In this document: positions 33,605-43,354 of the stretch, in pieces
How positions within the stretch are numbered: the first letter of the stretch is position 1
How the letters are laid out: each line of letters starts with the position of its first letter
DNA from: Eonycteris spelaea
Lineage: Eukaryota > Chordata > Mammalia > Chiroptera > Pteropodidae
NCBI GenBank assembly: GCA_003508835.1
Contig: PUFA01000034.1
Coordinates: 8,458,501-8,522,500 of the forward strand
DNA: 64,000 nt
Reading direction: 5' to 3'
Translations under genes and position numbers: made by a program
The notes under the pieces: model-generated
What the model saw: only the letters and a program-made list of their open reading frames with translations
Databases searched by the model: none
Told to the model about the DNA's origin: nothing

Positions 33605-33705
33605 GATTATTTTATTCGGAAGCATTTGAACTCAACTTTGTGACTCTGGGAGACAAGAAACCCAAAGAAGATAACTTGAAGCAACACCTGATTAACGTTG
33701 AATAA
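33605..33705 (+). other. weak candidate terminal exon (32 codons + stop)
   Basis: A good-looking 3' splice site (TTGTGTTTTGTTTCAG ending at 33604) precedes a frame opening at 33607 that reads LFYSEAFELNFVTLGD and continues to TAA at 33703-33705. The frame is open and protein-like but only 32 codons long, which is well within chance. I recognise no protein, there is no visible partner exon, and no polyadenylation signal is tied to it. Treat as a lead, not a gene. Confidence 0.15.
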
Positions 33706-33709
33706 TTCA

Positions 33710-35095
33710 GAATTAATCAAAGTGTATTTTTAAGCAGAATGCCTAAGCTGACACATTCAGAATATGAGCCATATGATTACTCAGAAAAAAAATGAGAAGA
33801 GTTTTTAAGTTCAAACGGATTTAGAATCAGCATTTTAATTGTAGCAACACTTAAGAGACTTCTCATTTCCTTTGTCTCCCACAGATGTATTTCCTCCCAA
33901 ATCCTTATATTTTAATTTTTCCCTACGGTAGTATTTATTTTAAGCTGTACTATCACGCAGTTGAGTCTCATTTTTCCACATCAACAGAGAGACGTGTGGC
34001 AACACAACCCTACAGAATTAAGAATAGGACCAGAGCAGAATAAGTAACCATTTCCAGAAACAGGAGGTGGTGCAGAGGAAAAGCAGTTCTAGAAATGTGA
34101 GTGGACGACTGGGGTAGCAACAGGATGATGTAACCCAATAAAAGTCGGGGCCCCATGAGGTCCGTCTCTGAAAAGTATTATATACAAAGAAGTACCTTAA
34201 GCAAGCAATAGTCGTAAAGATAGGTATCTATATTTTAACTTATTTTTAAAAAATAATGACAAAAAGGACTAATTTATAATCCGGAACCATAATACATGAG
34301 GTCCCCTTTCTCACATTACTTTTCGTCTCCTTCAACTGCACCAACACCTTTATTTCCCCCTCTTAATTTTCAACCCCCTCCCAATATCCCAAATGCTTGT
34401 CCGGTACTGTTTGCGCTTTTTTTAAAATTTTCATTTCTCTTTCACTTTCTGTCCCCTCTTGCTCCCCCTCTTTCCTATCTGCCCCAGTTTGCACCAAGTG
34501 TCACTGCAGAAAACAACCGTACCCCCTTGCGATATGGGAAGGAGGTTCGCATGCCAAGGGCACTGCCAAGGCTTGAGATGCTGGGTATTGTGATTAGATC
34601 TACTTTGCCCGATGGCCTTTGCAGCTAATGGACAAGGCTAGGTCGTTATAGAATCAACAACTCAAGTACTTCCAACAACACAGTACTTCCAATAACAAAA
34701 AGTTCAAGGCCTCTGTGCTCATGTGGTTGCCTGAGTCCATAGCTCATTTATGTGATGTGAAGCAGAGTGGGACTTCAAGTGGGAAGAGCAATGTGGCTAA
34801 ATATGTTTGCGGAAGCTGAAGGTTTTCCTTGTTCTGGCAACCCAGCTTAGACAACGTCACCTGCAAAAACTCAGAAATGAAGGGAATTAAGATTTGAGCC
34901 AGAAATTTCCACAAGCTTTTTGCCACAGTTATGAGCCCATAATCTTCCAATCTGTTAAAATATTCAGAAATCTACTTAAAGATATTTCACATGGGTTAAG
35001 ATAACATCATAAAAGCTGATGAGCATGACTAGAAATTTACAATTATGATCAGATCCCAGGGCAAGGAGGGTAAAACCAGTTATTAGGGAACAGAT
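33710..35095. other. no gene or repeat recognised
   Basis: Unique-looking sequence. The pyrimidine-rich stretch at 34300-34500 gives a 110-codon Pro/Phe/Ser-rich frame that reflects composition, not a protein family. Confidence 0.4.
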
Positions 35096-35097
35096 TA

Positions 35098-35220
35098 GTC
35101 ATCTGTTAGCTGTGCAAACTGGGCAAGTAGCTACTCTCAGTATCAGTTTAATTTTAAAATAAAAGATCTGATAATCTGGTCTCTGGAGACCTTTTCAGCA
35201 CCACATTTTATGATTTTAAG
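35098..35220 (+). repeat. MIR/MIR3-like fragment, sense
   Basis: 'gttagctgtgcaaactgggcaagtagctactctcagtatcagtttaattttaaaataaaagatctgataatctggtctctggagacc' aligns with the MIR core 'tagctgtgtgaccttgggcaagttacttaacctctctgagcctcagtttcctcatctgtaaaatg' and the MIR3-type 3' part. Confidence 0.6.
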
Positions 35221-35224
35221 TTAC

Positions 35225-36245
35225 CTGGATTGTTTTCATCTCTCATTTTGTGTCCTCTCTGATAAACTTCTAAAATTTTCTTGCTTCCTTCTCCATGTAT
35301 TTCAGTTTGAAGAGACAAAGAGAATCTAATCTACATTTATTATGCCAGAGAAAAGACCCAGAGGGAACCGTAAGATCAATATTATTGTCTCTAATTACTT
35401 TAACAAATGTTGTTGATTTCTCTTACTATCTTTCTGGACTACCTCTTGCTTTCAATATTTCCAATGCAATTTAATTTTAAAGCACCTGACATTTTCTGAA
35501 CCTTTGAAGGTTATCTTTTCTGTCTGTCTGTGTCTTCAAGAATTATTTTTATTTTCATTAGGTGTTCATGCTGCTTAGTTAAATGCATTAAAAACTGCCT
35601 TAACTTTGTATGTTCATGAGGCCTCTTTCAAAAGGTTTGACCTTGTAGTCTGTAGACTGACAGATATGATTGCTAAAACGCTGACATTCTGAAAAGAAAC
35701 CTTAGTAAGATTTATAATACAATTATACAACCCCAAAGTGAGGGTTCTAAAGGTACAGTGTAGATATGTCCTTACCTTGGGTAATTATACTTTATTAATA
35801 GATTAATGCACCGTTACTGAAGTTAGGTTCCCGTCAGCCCTTTCTGATGTGGAAAATTAGGTTATGAAAAGTTGTCTCTCACAGTTGACCTTACTAAAGC
35901 AGAACAACGATTTGTCAAATTTTATTATTTCTTTTTTCAAAGAATTATTAACTCTCTTTAATGGCAGCAAAATTAAGGATCTCTTGCCTTTCTAGTCACA
36001 CGGATTGAATTAGAGTGAATGATATATACATGCTTATTGTGATCTGACTAGTAATTCCATTTATGCAAAATCTGGATTCACAGCAGACACTAGAATGCAA
36101 CCAGGTGCCAGCAAAATAGAAAGAGTATTTTAAGATTAGGGGGGTCTTAGCCAATTTGCAAAATGACTTTTGATGCTTTCCTATTTTAGGGGAGATTCTC
36201 CTTTTTCATCTTCAGCACTTTACTTTTTCCCGTAACATAGGAATG
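35225..36245. other. AT-rich unique sequence, nothing recognised
   Basis: No gene and no confident repeat. The texture from 35400 to 35960 is AT-rich with few runs, so it may include conserved non-coding sequence. Confidence 0.35.
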
Positions 36246-36249
36246 ACAT

Positions 36250-36445
36250 TGGCCGCCTGTGGCAGATTGCAAAAATCGCCATAAATTCTTTCCTTGCCTC
36301 TATTCTCGCCCGTTGGGATGTGACTTTGCAGATCCTTTCATCCAGTGATGAACTCTGTTGCTTCAATCCTTATACCTGAGCTGGTCTGTGGCTCACTTTG
36401 ACCCAAAGAATGTTGTGAAAGCAGCATTGTTCCAGTGATCAGCCT
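36250..36445 (+). mobile_element. MLT1-like LTR 5' fragment, sense
   Basis: 'ccgcctgtggcagattgcaaaaatcgcc', 'gatgtgactttgcagatcc', 'cttatacctgagctggtctgtggctcactttgacccaaagaatgttgtgaaagcagc' resemble the early part of an MLT1-type LTR ('cctgggcgggcctttgtgactgctttgaccaatagaatacggcagaagtgac'). Only the 5' portion is present. Confidence 0.45.
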
Positions 36446-36449
36446 AGAA

Positions 36450-37265
36450 CCAAAAATATTTTTTACGCTTCACTTACTCTTAGACTGTGTATCATTTGAA
36501 CAAACAGGCGGCCTGCTATAGGATGAGTGTCTGTATGAAGAATCTAGCCTAATTGTTTTAGCCAAGGCCCCAGAAATGTAACCTAAAGCAGCCTAAAATG
36601 TCCCATACTAGCCTGGACCAGAAAAATCACCCTGATGAGCTCAATCTACCTTGTCACCCACAAAAATATGATCTCAGCTAATGGTGGTTCCTCCATGCTT
36701 GTAAGTTTTGAAGAGGTTTTGAAAGTAATAAGAGGTAACTGGCATACTGACCAAAATGCCACACTGAAATGTTCTCCCACAGTTCATTTTATCTAAAGCT
36801 TCCCACTTTATACATTTATTGGTCATATTCTTTGACAACATAAACTCTTTGAATGGATTTGTTTAGAGAAAGCTGAGCAGTTAATTAAGTCCCTATAAGA
36901 TGTTAAATGACTGTCCCAGAGACAAATTAATTTTAAAGTGAGACTTGCCCAAATTAAACTTAATTGTTAGAATTTGGGAGTGATACCTATACGGTTCTTC
37001 CTTTTCCAAAATAGTGACAAGTAGGAAGTGGAAGATATTGGCCTCTCTGCCATCCTGGTTTTTATTTCCTTCAACATATTGTCTCTATTAGGAAAGGTAA
37101 ATAACTTTTATTATCCTGTTACCTCTTTCACACCTTTTGAAGCTAAAATATCTTCTCTAATTAGTGCATTAGTTTTTAATAAAATAAGTTTTAATTTTTT
37201 TTATTGAAAAAGAATAATGCAGGCTCATCCAAGAAAAGCACACTAACATTTAATTCCTTTTGCAA
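36450..37265. other. no gene or repeat recognised
   Basis: Unique-looking sequence without an extended reading frame. Confidence 0.4.
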
Positions 37266-37269
37266 CATT

Positions 37270-37465
37270 CATCAATAACTTATTTTAGGTTAGGTATTGT
37301 TTATATATTGACTTGGTTTATTCTTACAGCAATGTTACACAGGAAATAATATTATTTCCATGTTTTTCAGATGAGAAAACTGAGGCACAGAAAAATCTAG
37401 GTAACTTGTGCCCAAGGTTCCACAGACCACAGAGCCCAAAGTTCATCCCCAGTATTCTACTGTGT
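37270..37465 (-). repeat. MIR, antisense
   Basis: 'aggttaggtattgtttatatattgacttggtttattcttacagcaatgttacacaggaaataatattatttcc' followed by 'cagatgagaaaactgaggcacagaaaaatctaggtaacttgtgcccaaggttccacag' is the reverse complement of MIR 3' and core. The frames at 37313-37630 and 37324-37512 derive from it. Confidence 0.85.
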
Positions 37466-37520
37466 ACCCGTGGATACCCAGCATCAAATGAAGCAAATAT
37501 CACAGATGTCAACAGCCTGT

Positions 37521-37550
37521 ATTTATATGTTTTACATTTATATGTTTTAC
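37521..37550. repeat. exact 15-bp tandem duplication
   Basis: ATTTATATGTTTTAC occurs twice without a spacer (37521-37535 and 37536-37550). Confidence 0.97.
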
Positions 37551-37554
37551 ATTT

Positions 37555-38750
37555 TTTTATCTATAGTAAAAAGTTTCAGAAAGGCACAATAAATATATTA
37601 CAGTATTTGGTACATAACCTTATTTTATAAAACAAAGACAATTATAAAATCTTGGCTCCAGGTACTTCTTCCTAAATTTTTATACATCCTTTAATAAATA
37701 CAGTTTTGTGTGACCTAGATGGTTTCTGGGACCATTCTCTATCTAACTTAGAGTTTGATTGTACCTTTAATTGATAACAGAGTAATAGCTCTTTGCTGTG
37801 TAAATCTTAGAGGACTGATGGGATGATTTTTCACAGAATGCTTCTCAAGAACAGAAAAAAAAAATGCTGTTATATTTCACTATATCTTATTCTTCATACT
37901 ATTTTTATCATTGAGATTGAACAGCAGGAAGATAATGAACTTACTCTGAAAATGATGAAACTGATCATATGTTTTAGACAGTGAAGTGGTCATTCTGTAA
38001 TGTCCAATGGGTAATTTAAATGCAGAGATTGCTGCAGAATAAAATCTGCTCCATGTTTATGAAAGCAAAAATGTGTACTGGTAAAATGCACCTTCAAGCA
38101 AGAATTGTGAGGCAAACAGAGTCACCAGTGTTGCGGCATTATAACCTTCCTCATGAGAAAAATTAAATTCAGCTAATTGTTCACATTTACAGTTCATGTG
38201 ACATCTACACTTAAATTATTAAGCATCACTAATGTTCTAGAATCTCCCCAGAAATCCAGAAACCATCCTGCTTTGCAGGCTTCGAGTGATGACTCATTTT
38301 AGACCAATGGTAGAGATGCAGAAGGCAGAGATCCGGTCTCACTGTACCTGCTCTGGGTCCCATTGCTGGAGTGATCTGTCTCTTAGCAATGTCTGTGTTA
38401 AAGTGACACCCACCATAAAGATTCACAGAAACAGAAGGCCTCAGCAAAGGCCAACCACATTTCCCGGTCAGAGAGTTTGTGGGAATTTAGAACACGTTCT
38501 GAGATTAAAACAAGACTCTCTGTGACATCAGTATTTAGAACTGGCCACATGACACAGCTATTGCACAAAGCCACTAACTTGCAAACCACTGTGCCAGCCC
38601 GGCCTGCAGGACTGGCAGTAGATAGCACTGGTTTAGGTCTGATTTAAGAGATTTAAATTCATTTTACTGATCTCTTGGTTAGGATGAACTGATGTAATTG
38701 CAGTCACTTCTTATTTGATTTCCCTTGACCTTGCTAAGCTTCAGGTTCCT
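37555..38750. other. no gene or confident repeat recognised
   Basis: Unique-looking DNA. The GC-richer part at 38260-38620 carries three overlapping frames of 72-79 codons on both strands, none with a recognisable domain. Confidence 0.4.
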
Positions 38751-38754
38751 CAGT

Positions 38755-38995
38755 GATCAGCACTTGAGACTGAGGGATCTAGAGCCAGAATTCCTGAGTT
38801 GAACCCTGGCTCTGTCACTTACTAACCAAATGGGCTTGGGGATGAAAAGTAAGCTCCGTGTCTCTACTTCCTCAAGTATAAAGTGGGGGTAATAACAGTA
38901 CCTACTTCATAAGATTGCTTGTGAGTTAGTGCGTATAAAATGCTTGGAACAGGACTAAGCATGTAGAGATTGTCCAATAAGTTTTATTATCATAG
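38755..38995 (+). repeat. MIR, near full length, sense
   Basis: 'gatctagagccagaattcctgagttgaaccctggctctgtcacttactaacc', then 'cctcaagtataaagtgggggtaataacagtacctacttcataagattgcttgtgag' and 'aaaatgcttggaacaggactaagcatgtagagattgtccaataag' follow the whole MIR consensus, from tRNA-like head to L2-like tail. Confidence 0.95.
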
Positions 38996-39004
38996 CTATT
39001 CTTG

Positions 39005-39115
39005 TGGTCGGGATGAGAATGATAATGCCTGCATTGCAAGGTCATTTTTAGGGTTAAATGTGACAAGGTATGTCAAATGTTTAGCATCTTGCTGTATATA
39101 AACCAGGCACTGAAT
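39005..39115 (+). repeat. MIR 3' part, sense
   Basis: 'gagaatgataatgcctgcattgcaaggtcatttttagggttaaatgtgacaaggtatgtcaaatgtttagcatcttgc' then 'aaaccaggcactgaataacagc' repeats the MIR 3' half just downstream of the previous copy. Confidence 0.65.
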
Positions 39116-39119
39116 AACA

Positions 39120-39285
39120 GCTGCCATTTGCTATGAGTTTGCCACATGTCAGGCATTGTGAAAGTACTTTACACACATCTTCCCAACAATTCTTTGAGGT
39201 AGTCCCTTTTTTACTGAGGAAATATTGGGGCATAACAAAGTTAAGTAATTTAACCAAAGTCAGGGAAAATCTGGACATATTAGTT
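39120..39285 (-). repeat. MIR, antisense
   Basis: 'cacatgtcaggcattgtgaaagtactttacacacatcttcccaacaattctttgaggtagtcccttttttactgaggaaatattggggcataacaaagttaagtaatttaaccaaagtc' is the reverse complement of MIR 3' and core. Confidence 0.75.
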
Positions 39286-39289
39286 ATGA

Positions 39290-39720
39290 TAATGTGAGCT
39301 TCTATAAAGAATAAACTTATAGGTCTTAGTGACTTAACATAATAGAATATTACTTATCATGTAAAACCCAAGATAGGTGATCCAGGCTTGTGGGAAGCCA
39401 AGGCCACTCTAAGTGGAGATCCAAGATCCAGGTTCTTTCTGTGTTGTGGTTCCATGATCTTTTACATATGGCCTCCAAGGTCACCATGTTTGTCTACTTC
39501 GAAGAGGGAACAGAAGGGGGAAGAATGTGGAGAATTACTTAAGTTTTATGGGCAAGGCCAAGGTGCACAACACTCGTGTTTGTGTTTCATGGTTAGACTC
39601 CAGTTATGGCTGCACTTAACTGCAAGTGAGGCCAAGACATATAGTCGAGTTGTGTGCCAAGAAAGCATAAATTTTGGTGATAAGCCAGTCATTTCTGCCA
39701 TGATGACAAAGATGGGACTC
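39290..39720 (-). mobile_element. MaLR-like LTR, antisense
   Basis: 'ttatgataatgtgagcttctataaagaataaacttataggtcttagtgacttaacataatag' resembles a reversed LTR end (inverse of 'taagccactgagattttgggg...'). 'catatggcctccaaggtcaccatg' and the region toward 'ggttagactcc' fit the body. It has the general layout of the LTR at 62555-62895. The 115-codon frame on + is part of it, not a gene. Confidence 0.5.
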
Positions 39721-39724
39721 CAAC

Positions 39725-41590
39725 CTAGTGATTAAGAACCCAAGCCATCAACCAGTATGCTCTCCATCTTTCTGTTTCTTTCCCCCGAACCCCCAAAAGA
39801 GCCACTTGGAATCTATAAAAATCCAAGTTGTTATTTCTATCCTTAGCTCAGCTTCCATAAAGCTGAATCATTTGACCCTACAGTAATGTAATTTGAATTA
39901 AAAATACTTTCCTAGAGCTGGTATCATAACTTTAATGATCTGATTCCTAAAGACTCTATTTATTTGGCTTCTAATACTCCTTAGTATTAGAGCAACATCT
40001 TTCATTCACCAAAATTTACTCTTTGGGTCTGCCACCTACTGGGCATTTCTATATTTTTAGGTTATGTCTACTAAATCCTAAATTAATTGAGTCAACTTCA
40101 TTCAAAATTCCATTTTTAAGGCCTTTAACTGAAAAATAGCAAACAACCAATAGTGGCTGAATTTTTTTACTATATATTTTAGAGACTTGTAATTCCAGCC
40201 TGTGACATTTTAGGTTTGCCCAGAATTGGAGTCTCTTCTGCTGAAATCATTTTTTGTAAATTGTTTTGGCCCCAGGTTACATTAGCTTGTTTGAGCATGC
40301 AAAAACATCTAAAATATCATGGGCAAACCATGTCAGAAATCAAATAAGAAAATACCCTGTTGTGTCTAGTGACAGATCTCTCTAAATGAGATTTATATGA
40401 ACAAGACTGCAAGATTTTTGGGGTCTCACGGGTGGATTTTAAGTCATCTCATTCCTCTAATGCTTCTATATCACTGTGTGGTGAGAAGTAGGACTGTCAG
40501 GTTGATATTTTGTTCTTGGTAGAAGGTCCCTTGGTTACCATTAAACATAAAAAGGAGACCTTGAGAATATTAAAAATTTCTCCTCTTCTAGTGTGTGACA
40601 TTTTGGAAAAGGTTACTCCATATGTCACAATACAGCATAACATTTTTCCAAAAAAGAATAAGTTCAGACGTCATCTAAATAATAAATAAAACCGAAAAAC
40701 AAGAGGAGTGGTCCTTCAAGTTTAGTCCTAGTCACAGTAGTTGATGAATTTTTGGAAAAAGAAATACTGATGAAGCAGCATTCTGTAAGGAAAGAAATGG
40801 AATAACTTAAGGCAGGGAGATTGTCTCTCACTCCAATGTAGACCAGCTGTTCACCCTCAGTGTTTGGCCCCAGCTGCTACAAGATGCTCGCTCTCTTCTG
40901 GAATGGAAATGGAACAAACCAATATCAGCTATGCTGGGGGACGAAAGGTTTCTTTCCCTCAGTAAGAGATGAGACCAAGAGAAATCTGTCCCTTCATAGA
41001 ACATTTACCCTTTGGAATGTTGAGGGAGAAAAAAACCAATGTGAGAATCAATGTGATAATTTTCAGTAATGCCATATTTTTATCTTTGATTGATGTTACT
41101 TTTTAGAGTCTCTTGAAAGTGAGGTTGGAGGCAATTTTTTGGAAGTAGGGAAATGTCACATTGTCATCTACTCTGGAGATTCTGACATGTTCTCGCCAAA
41201 TGGGTTTGCCTTGCCCATCCTCATCATTGCCTTCTCATGCCTTCAACAAAGTCACTCTTATTAACCGTTCTTCAGGAAATAGAAAAGAGGTAAGGATCAG
41301 TATAAGCATCTCTCATTCTCATTGCTAATTCAGAATTTTTCATTGTTTCCAACTCTAATAATAAAATAGCTCATGTTAGGAAACAATATACTTACTATGT
41401 CTTCTTGGCCAGGGCTCATTCTTAGCAGTATCAGGTAGAATGAAAAAAATATTTTCATTGCCCTTCATTCATCTTTCCCACTTCTTTGCCTGGCTTATCA
41501 AACAACCAGAGTATTTTCAGCCGGATCCCAGGATTATGTTACCTAAATGTCATAAAGGTCCAGTGAGGAAAACATCAGGGAAGAGGGCTT
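39725..41590. other. no gene or repeat recognised
   Basis: AT-rich unique sequence. The 69-codon frame at 40860-41069 has no recognisable domain. Confidence 0.4.
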
Positions 41591-41596
41591 GAGGCT

Positions 41597-41640
41597 GAGG
41601 ACAGTACAGTAGGAGGACAGTGCAGTAAGAGGACATCTCA
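41597..41640. repeat. 16-bp tandem repeat, ~2.6 copies
   Basis: Units GAGGACAGTACAGTAG (41597-41612) and GAGGACAGTGCAGTAA (41613-41628) are followed by a partial GAGGACATCTCA. Confidence 0.9.
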
Positions 41641-42119
41641 GATTTACTCTTCAAATCCACTTGCTCTTCGTGGTGACTGGCCACAATCGTGAATGAACAG
41701 ACCACTGAGACGCTCAGGTGGAAGTGGTGAAAAACTTTATGATGATATCTAAAACTAACATTTAGTCATTAAAAACACAGGACAGTGTGACAATTTCATG
41801 GTGGCATTCCATAAAGTGTCATTTTTGTCTTGTTTATGAAAAGGAAAGCAATTTCTGTCATTATGCAAATAACGTCTGGTAAAGACAACTGAGCCAAGCT
41901 CTGACTCTCTTTTTATAGAACTAAGTGTTTCATAGAACTAAGGAGGTCCAAATAAGAGCTCCAAGGGCAAAGACCTGATACTTGTTTTTTTAAAATAAAG
42001 ATTCAATAAAGACTAAACCATACCAAAAATAGGAGTGTATCAAAATGTATTCTCAAAGAAGAGAATGGAAAAAATAGAATTTATCAGTATGTCTCTCACT
42101 CTTAGAAATGACCACTTAT

Positions 42120-42560
42120 AATAGATACTGTGATAATCTGCCCAGGTCCCTTCTTCAGGGCTATGTACCCATATCCTAGTTATTGGGAACATGACTGCTG
42201 ACAGCTCATAGTTTTGCCCCTCACTGGAAATTGCACTCAGCTGCCAGAAATTCCATTAGCAAGGTTATGTCACTTCTGGGGTAGCCCGAGCCAATGGCTG
42301 GTTGATGCAGTTTTACAAAGTTCTGGCTCCACTGCTTGAATTTGGAATAGCTCCAAAGGGCCTTTCCAGTTCCAGAACACCTTGTGAGGTTGGCAGGAGC
42401 ATCCACTGCAAGCAGCTTTCCAGTCAGCTTCTCCCTCTGCCCAGTACTGCTTTTCTCACTTCAGTGAGGTATATCTGAGGTATATCTCCCTAGTAAACTT
42501 TGTGCAGACAAAATCTGTCTCTAGTAACTCACTCTAGAAAACATCCTTTAACATTTTAAT
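42120..42560 (+). mobile_element. LTR-like repeat, sense
   Basis: The 3' part 'ttctccctctgcccagtactgcttttctcacttcagtgaggt ... ctccctagtaaactttgtgcagacaaaatctgtctctagtaactc' matches the R-U5 layout of eutherian LTRs ending 'gagcactccctaataaacttcctgcacacaaatctcagtctcagagtc'. The upstream 'gccagaaattccattagcaaggttatgtcacttctggggtagcccgagccaatggctgg' also fits. An exact 11-bp tandem TGAGGTATATC lies at 42465-42486. Subfamily not assigned. Confidence 0.55.
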
Positions 42561-42574
42561 ATATCTTCTCAATG

Positions 42575-43060
42575 TATATTTTACAAATTTGAGATCATAC
42601 TAAATATATAATTTTGTGTTCTGTTTCTTTTTTATTTAATGTTATATTTTAAGAATTTTCATTTTGATTTTTTTAAAGTTTTTTATTTAGTAATTTTATC
42701 CCAGTTCAATAAAAAGGATATGCCTTAATTTACTTAACTACTCTTTAACTATTCAATATCTATGCTTTTTAACTCTTCCATAGTATAAAGTAATATGTTC
42801 AGTTTTATATATAAAATTTTAACCATTTCTGTTATTTTCATGCAGACACATCCTCAGAAAGGGAATTACTAAGTCCAAGAGTACGAACTCTGTCAGGAAT
42901 CTCAACATATGTTGCTAAATTGCTTTCCAGAAATATTTTTATATATTTTTATGGATTTACATTTTCACTAGTGCTTAGAATGGTACTGGTCTCACCATAT
43001 TCTTGCCAGAAATGAATATTTATCATTATACTTAATTCAACTTGGGCAGTATTCTTTTCT
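42575..43060 (-). repeat. L1M ORF2 fragment, antisense
   Basis: 'aaaaggatatgccttaatttacttaactactctttaactattcaatatctatgc', 'cagaaagggaattactaagtccaagagtac', 'atatgttgctaaattgctttccagaaat' and 'tttacattttcactagtgcttagaatggtactggtctcaccatattcttgcc' are the reverse of late ORF2 of an old L1M/L1ME ('ggaattgctgggtcatagg', 'gccaaattgctttccaaagtgg', 'ttacactcccaccagcagtg', 'cacatccttgcc'). Confidence 0.8.
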
Positions 43061-43234
43061 ACCAACATGCTACTGCTAGGTTGAAGTCTAAAGCTGACAT
43101 TTTTATCTGACAATATATTTCCTTCTCAGATTCCTGCAAACTTGCTACCCCCACTGTTTCAGTACTTTGCTGTGGGCCCATGTCATAAAGTCTGTATATC
43201 AGTGCCATGCTAAGCAGTTCCCTTTGCATTATAT

Positions 43235-43350
43235 TTGAGTTATTGTGGAGACTTTGATTATTGATTTCTTGATCTTATTAATCTCTATGTCTTCCCTAGC
43301 ACCTTGCGGGGGTCCTTGTACATAATAAGTGAGCAGTAAAAATGCTTTGT
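43235..43350 (+). repeat. possible L2 3' end, sense
   Basis: 'atctctatgtcttccctagcaccttgcgggggtccttgtacataataagtgagcagtaaaaatgc' resembles 'catctttgtatccccagcgcctagcacagtgcctggcacatagtaggcgctcaataaatg', with strong divergence. Confidence 0.45.
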
Positions 43351-43354
43351 AAAA

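Noticed and set aside
34296..34628. 110-codon Pro/Phe/Ser-rich frame
   Set aside because: Reflects a pyrimidine-rich stretch; no splice or domain support.
39388..39735. 115-codon frame on +
   Set aside because: Falls in LTR-derived sequence and has no protein-family signature.
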